Assembly (NCBI GenBank): GCA_947503785.1
Contig: CANNFB010000010.1
Span: 1-64,000, forward strand
Length of the DNA stretch: 64,000 nucleotides
From: an uncultured Campylobacterales bacterium
GTDB lineage: Bacteria > Campylobacterota > Campylobacteria > Campylobacterales > Arcobacteraceae
Direction: 5' to 3'
Positions 62,726-64,000 of the stretch are shown here, piece after piece (the first letter of the stretch is position 1; each line of letters opens with the position of its first letter). Below the pieces are notes generated by a model. It did not search any database. It was not told where the DNA came from and saw only the letters and a list, made by a program, of their open reading frames with translations. The position numbers and the translations under genes are program-made.

Positions 62726-63871
62726 ATGAAAACTGAATTAGAATTAAAAGATTTATATGATGGTTTTAGAGATGCTAAAACTATAAAAGCCTATGCCAAA
62801 ATCATAAATGAAGATGCAAAACTACTAGGACGTGATATTAATATCATGGAAGTTTGTGGTGGACATACTCATACTATTATGAAGTATAGTATTCCTCAAT
62901 TACTTCCATCAAATATTAAGTTTATACATGGTCCTGGTTGTCCTGTTTGTATTATGCCAAAAGAGAGAATTGATAATGCCTATATCTTAAGTATGCAAGA
63001 AAACGTAATCCTTGTAACTTTAGGAGATATGATAAAAGTACCTGGAAGTAAAGCCTCTTTACAAGATGCAAGGGCTAAAGGTGCGGATGTTAGATTTGTA
63101 TACTCTCCAATGGATTGTTTAAAAATTGCAAATGATAACCCAGATAAAAGAGTAGTATTTTTTGCTATTGGATTTGAAACAACAACACCAATGACAGCTG
63201 CATTACTTGGAGCTGTAATAAAACAAGATATTAAAAATATTTGTTTTCATATAAACCATGTAACAGTTCCAGAAGTTATGAGAGAGTTAATAGATAGTAG
63301 AGATGAACACGTAGATTCATACAATCATAAAATCGATGCATTCTTAGGCCCTTCTCATGTTAGTGTTATAAGTGGAAGTAAAATATATGAAGAATTTCCA
63401 AAGCATTATAAAAAGCCAGTAGTAGTTGCAGGTTTTGAACCAGTTGATGTAATGCAAGCAATTTCTATGATAGTAAAACAGTTTGTTGCAAATAGATGTG
63501 AGTTAGAAATAGAATATAAAAGATTGGTTTCTTATGATGGAAATATAAAAGCTCAAGAACTAATGGCTAAGTACTTTACAAAAGAGATGTTTAAATGGCG
63601 AGGTTTAGGAAATATCCCTGAAAGTGGATTAGAATTAAAAGATGAGTTTTCTAAATATAATGCAAAAGTAATATATAAAGAAGTATTACCTCTAGAAGAA
63701 AAAGAAGACCATAAACTTTGTATTTGTGGAGATATTTTAAGAGGAATTGCAAATCCACCTGATTGTACAATCTTTGGAACTGCTTGTAAGCCAACAAAAC
63801 CAGTTGGTTCTTGTATGGTGAGTTCAGAAGGTGCCTGTGCAGCTTATTATAAATATGGGAATTTAATATGA
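62726..63871 (+). CDS. hypD: Iron-cofactor assembly protein HypD
   Basis: 381 residues. Conserved motifs: MEVCGGHTHTIMKY (about 40-53), HGPGCPVCIMP (about 68-79), AIGFETTTPMTAALL (about 150) and the C-terminal iron-sulfur part with LCICGDILRGIANPPDC (about 335) and FGTACKP, ending GSCMVSSEGACAAYY. It is the scaffold on which iron receives cyanide. It overlaps hypE by 4 nt (ATGA). Confidence 0.97.
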   Translation: MKTELELKDLYDGFRDAKTIKAYAKIINEDAKLLGRDINIMEVCGGHTHTIMKYSIPQLLPSNIKFIHGPGCPVCIMPKERIDNAYILSMQENVILVTLGDMIKVPGSKASLQDARAKGADVRFVYSPMDCLKIANDNPDKRVVFFAIGFETTTPMTAALLGAVIKQDIKNICFHINHVTVPEVMRELIDSRDEHVDSYNHKIDAFLGPSHVSVISGSKIYEEFPKHYKKPVVVAGFEPVDVMQAISMIVKQFVANRCELEIEYKRLVSYDGNIKAQELMAKYFTKEMFKWRGLGNIPESGLELKDEFSKYNAKVIYKEVLPLEEKEDHKLCICGDILRGIANPPDCTIFGTACKPTKPVGSCMVSSEGACAAYYKYGNLI

Positions 63872-64000
63872 ATAAAACAATAACACTAGCTCATGGTAAT
63901 GGTGGAGCTGAAAACAATGAACTAATATCAAAAGTTTTTTATAAAGCTTTTAAAAATGATATCTTAGAAAAAAGCGAAGATGCTGCTGTTATTCATAATG
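63868..64000 (+). CDS. hypE: Hydrogenase maturation protein HypE, 5' part
   Basis: The ATG at 63868 overlaps the hypD stop. The first 44 residues read MNKTITLAHGNGGAENNELI... and ...SEDAAVIHN, which matches the HypE start (ITLAHGxGG, then EDAAV). The rest lies beyond the window. HypE dehydrates the thiocarboxamide formed by HypF to cyanide on its C-terminal cysteine. Confidence 0.92.
   Translation, partial: MNKTITLAHGNGGAENNELISKVFYKAFKNDILEKSEDAAVIHN

Overview
The window looks like a chromosomal segment of an Arcobacter-type bacterium (Campylobacterota). It is strongly AT-rich, and most hairpin terminators and leaders are A/T-dominated. It carries family-typical arrangements: a HydABCDE-type uptake hydrogenase with a separately placed hypF and a hypBCDE block, an MlaA-MlaC-RND lipid-transport operon like that of Campylobacter, and aconitase B. 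I infer the taxon from gene content and style only; there is no rRNA in the window. I saw no rRNA gene, tRNA gene, CRISPR array or intact insertion sequence.

Layout. 1-6.4 kb (+): the 3' end of a giant repeat adhesin, then a membrane GGDEF-GGDEF-EAL protein, an OmpA-like lipid/peptidoglycan-facing protein and a TolC-type channel, packed as one operon (secreted adhesin, c-di-GMP control, outer-membrane export). 6.4-12 kb (-): a small duplicated C-x-L-G-x-F protein, the RND/MlaC/MlaA operon and an M23 peptidase. 12-22.7 kb: housekeeping and envelope genes (YebC, EAL protein, TM2, M48 protease, EamA exporter, peptide deformylase, TrmH-type methyltransferase, Mrr-like nuclease, threonine aldolase, YeeE/YedE sulfur transporter, periplasmic rhodanese, thioesterase) with a scar at 18.4-18.6 kb holding RAYT/REP-like motifs and a decayed gene copy. 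22.7-31.6 kb: acnB behind a long structured leader with TTGTACA repeats, then NSS and BCCT transporters, DUF389 and DUF2062 membrane proteins.

31.7-46.6 kb is the hydrogen region: a TetR regulator that seems to use an ATT start, overlapping a cytoplasmic-type group 2 (sensor-like) NiFe hydrogenase pair; then the Tat-exported, membrane-bound hydABC with hydD and hydE; a TSUP permease, an orphan double-Cache histidine kinase, a cupin, two gene remnants, and hypF. The second half of the maturation set (nickel permease, hypB, hypC, hypD, partial hypE) lies at 61-64 kb. A 16-bp palindrome of the form ATGAATACTYATTCAT occurs twice before hydA and once (15 of 16 bases the same as one of these) immediately before the nickel-permease/hyp operon. 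I infer that one repressor, probably the TetR protein, ties the two loci into one regulon, with the sensor-like hydrogenase as its possible signal source. This is the most interesting hypothesis in the window.

47-59 kb: a hypothetical protein, thiI with rhodanese domain, a two-gene multiheme cytochrome operon (pentaheme membrane protein and triheme peroxidase-like protein), two paralogous short-chain dehydrogenases flanking an AraC regulator, small membrane proteins, a ClC channel, an MFS transporter and exported MsrA. 59.2-60.9 kb is a small accessory patch: an Abi-type gene interrupted by a one-base shift in an A-run, and a shortened IS1595-like transposase descendant, sitting just before the hyp operon.
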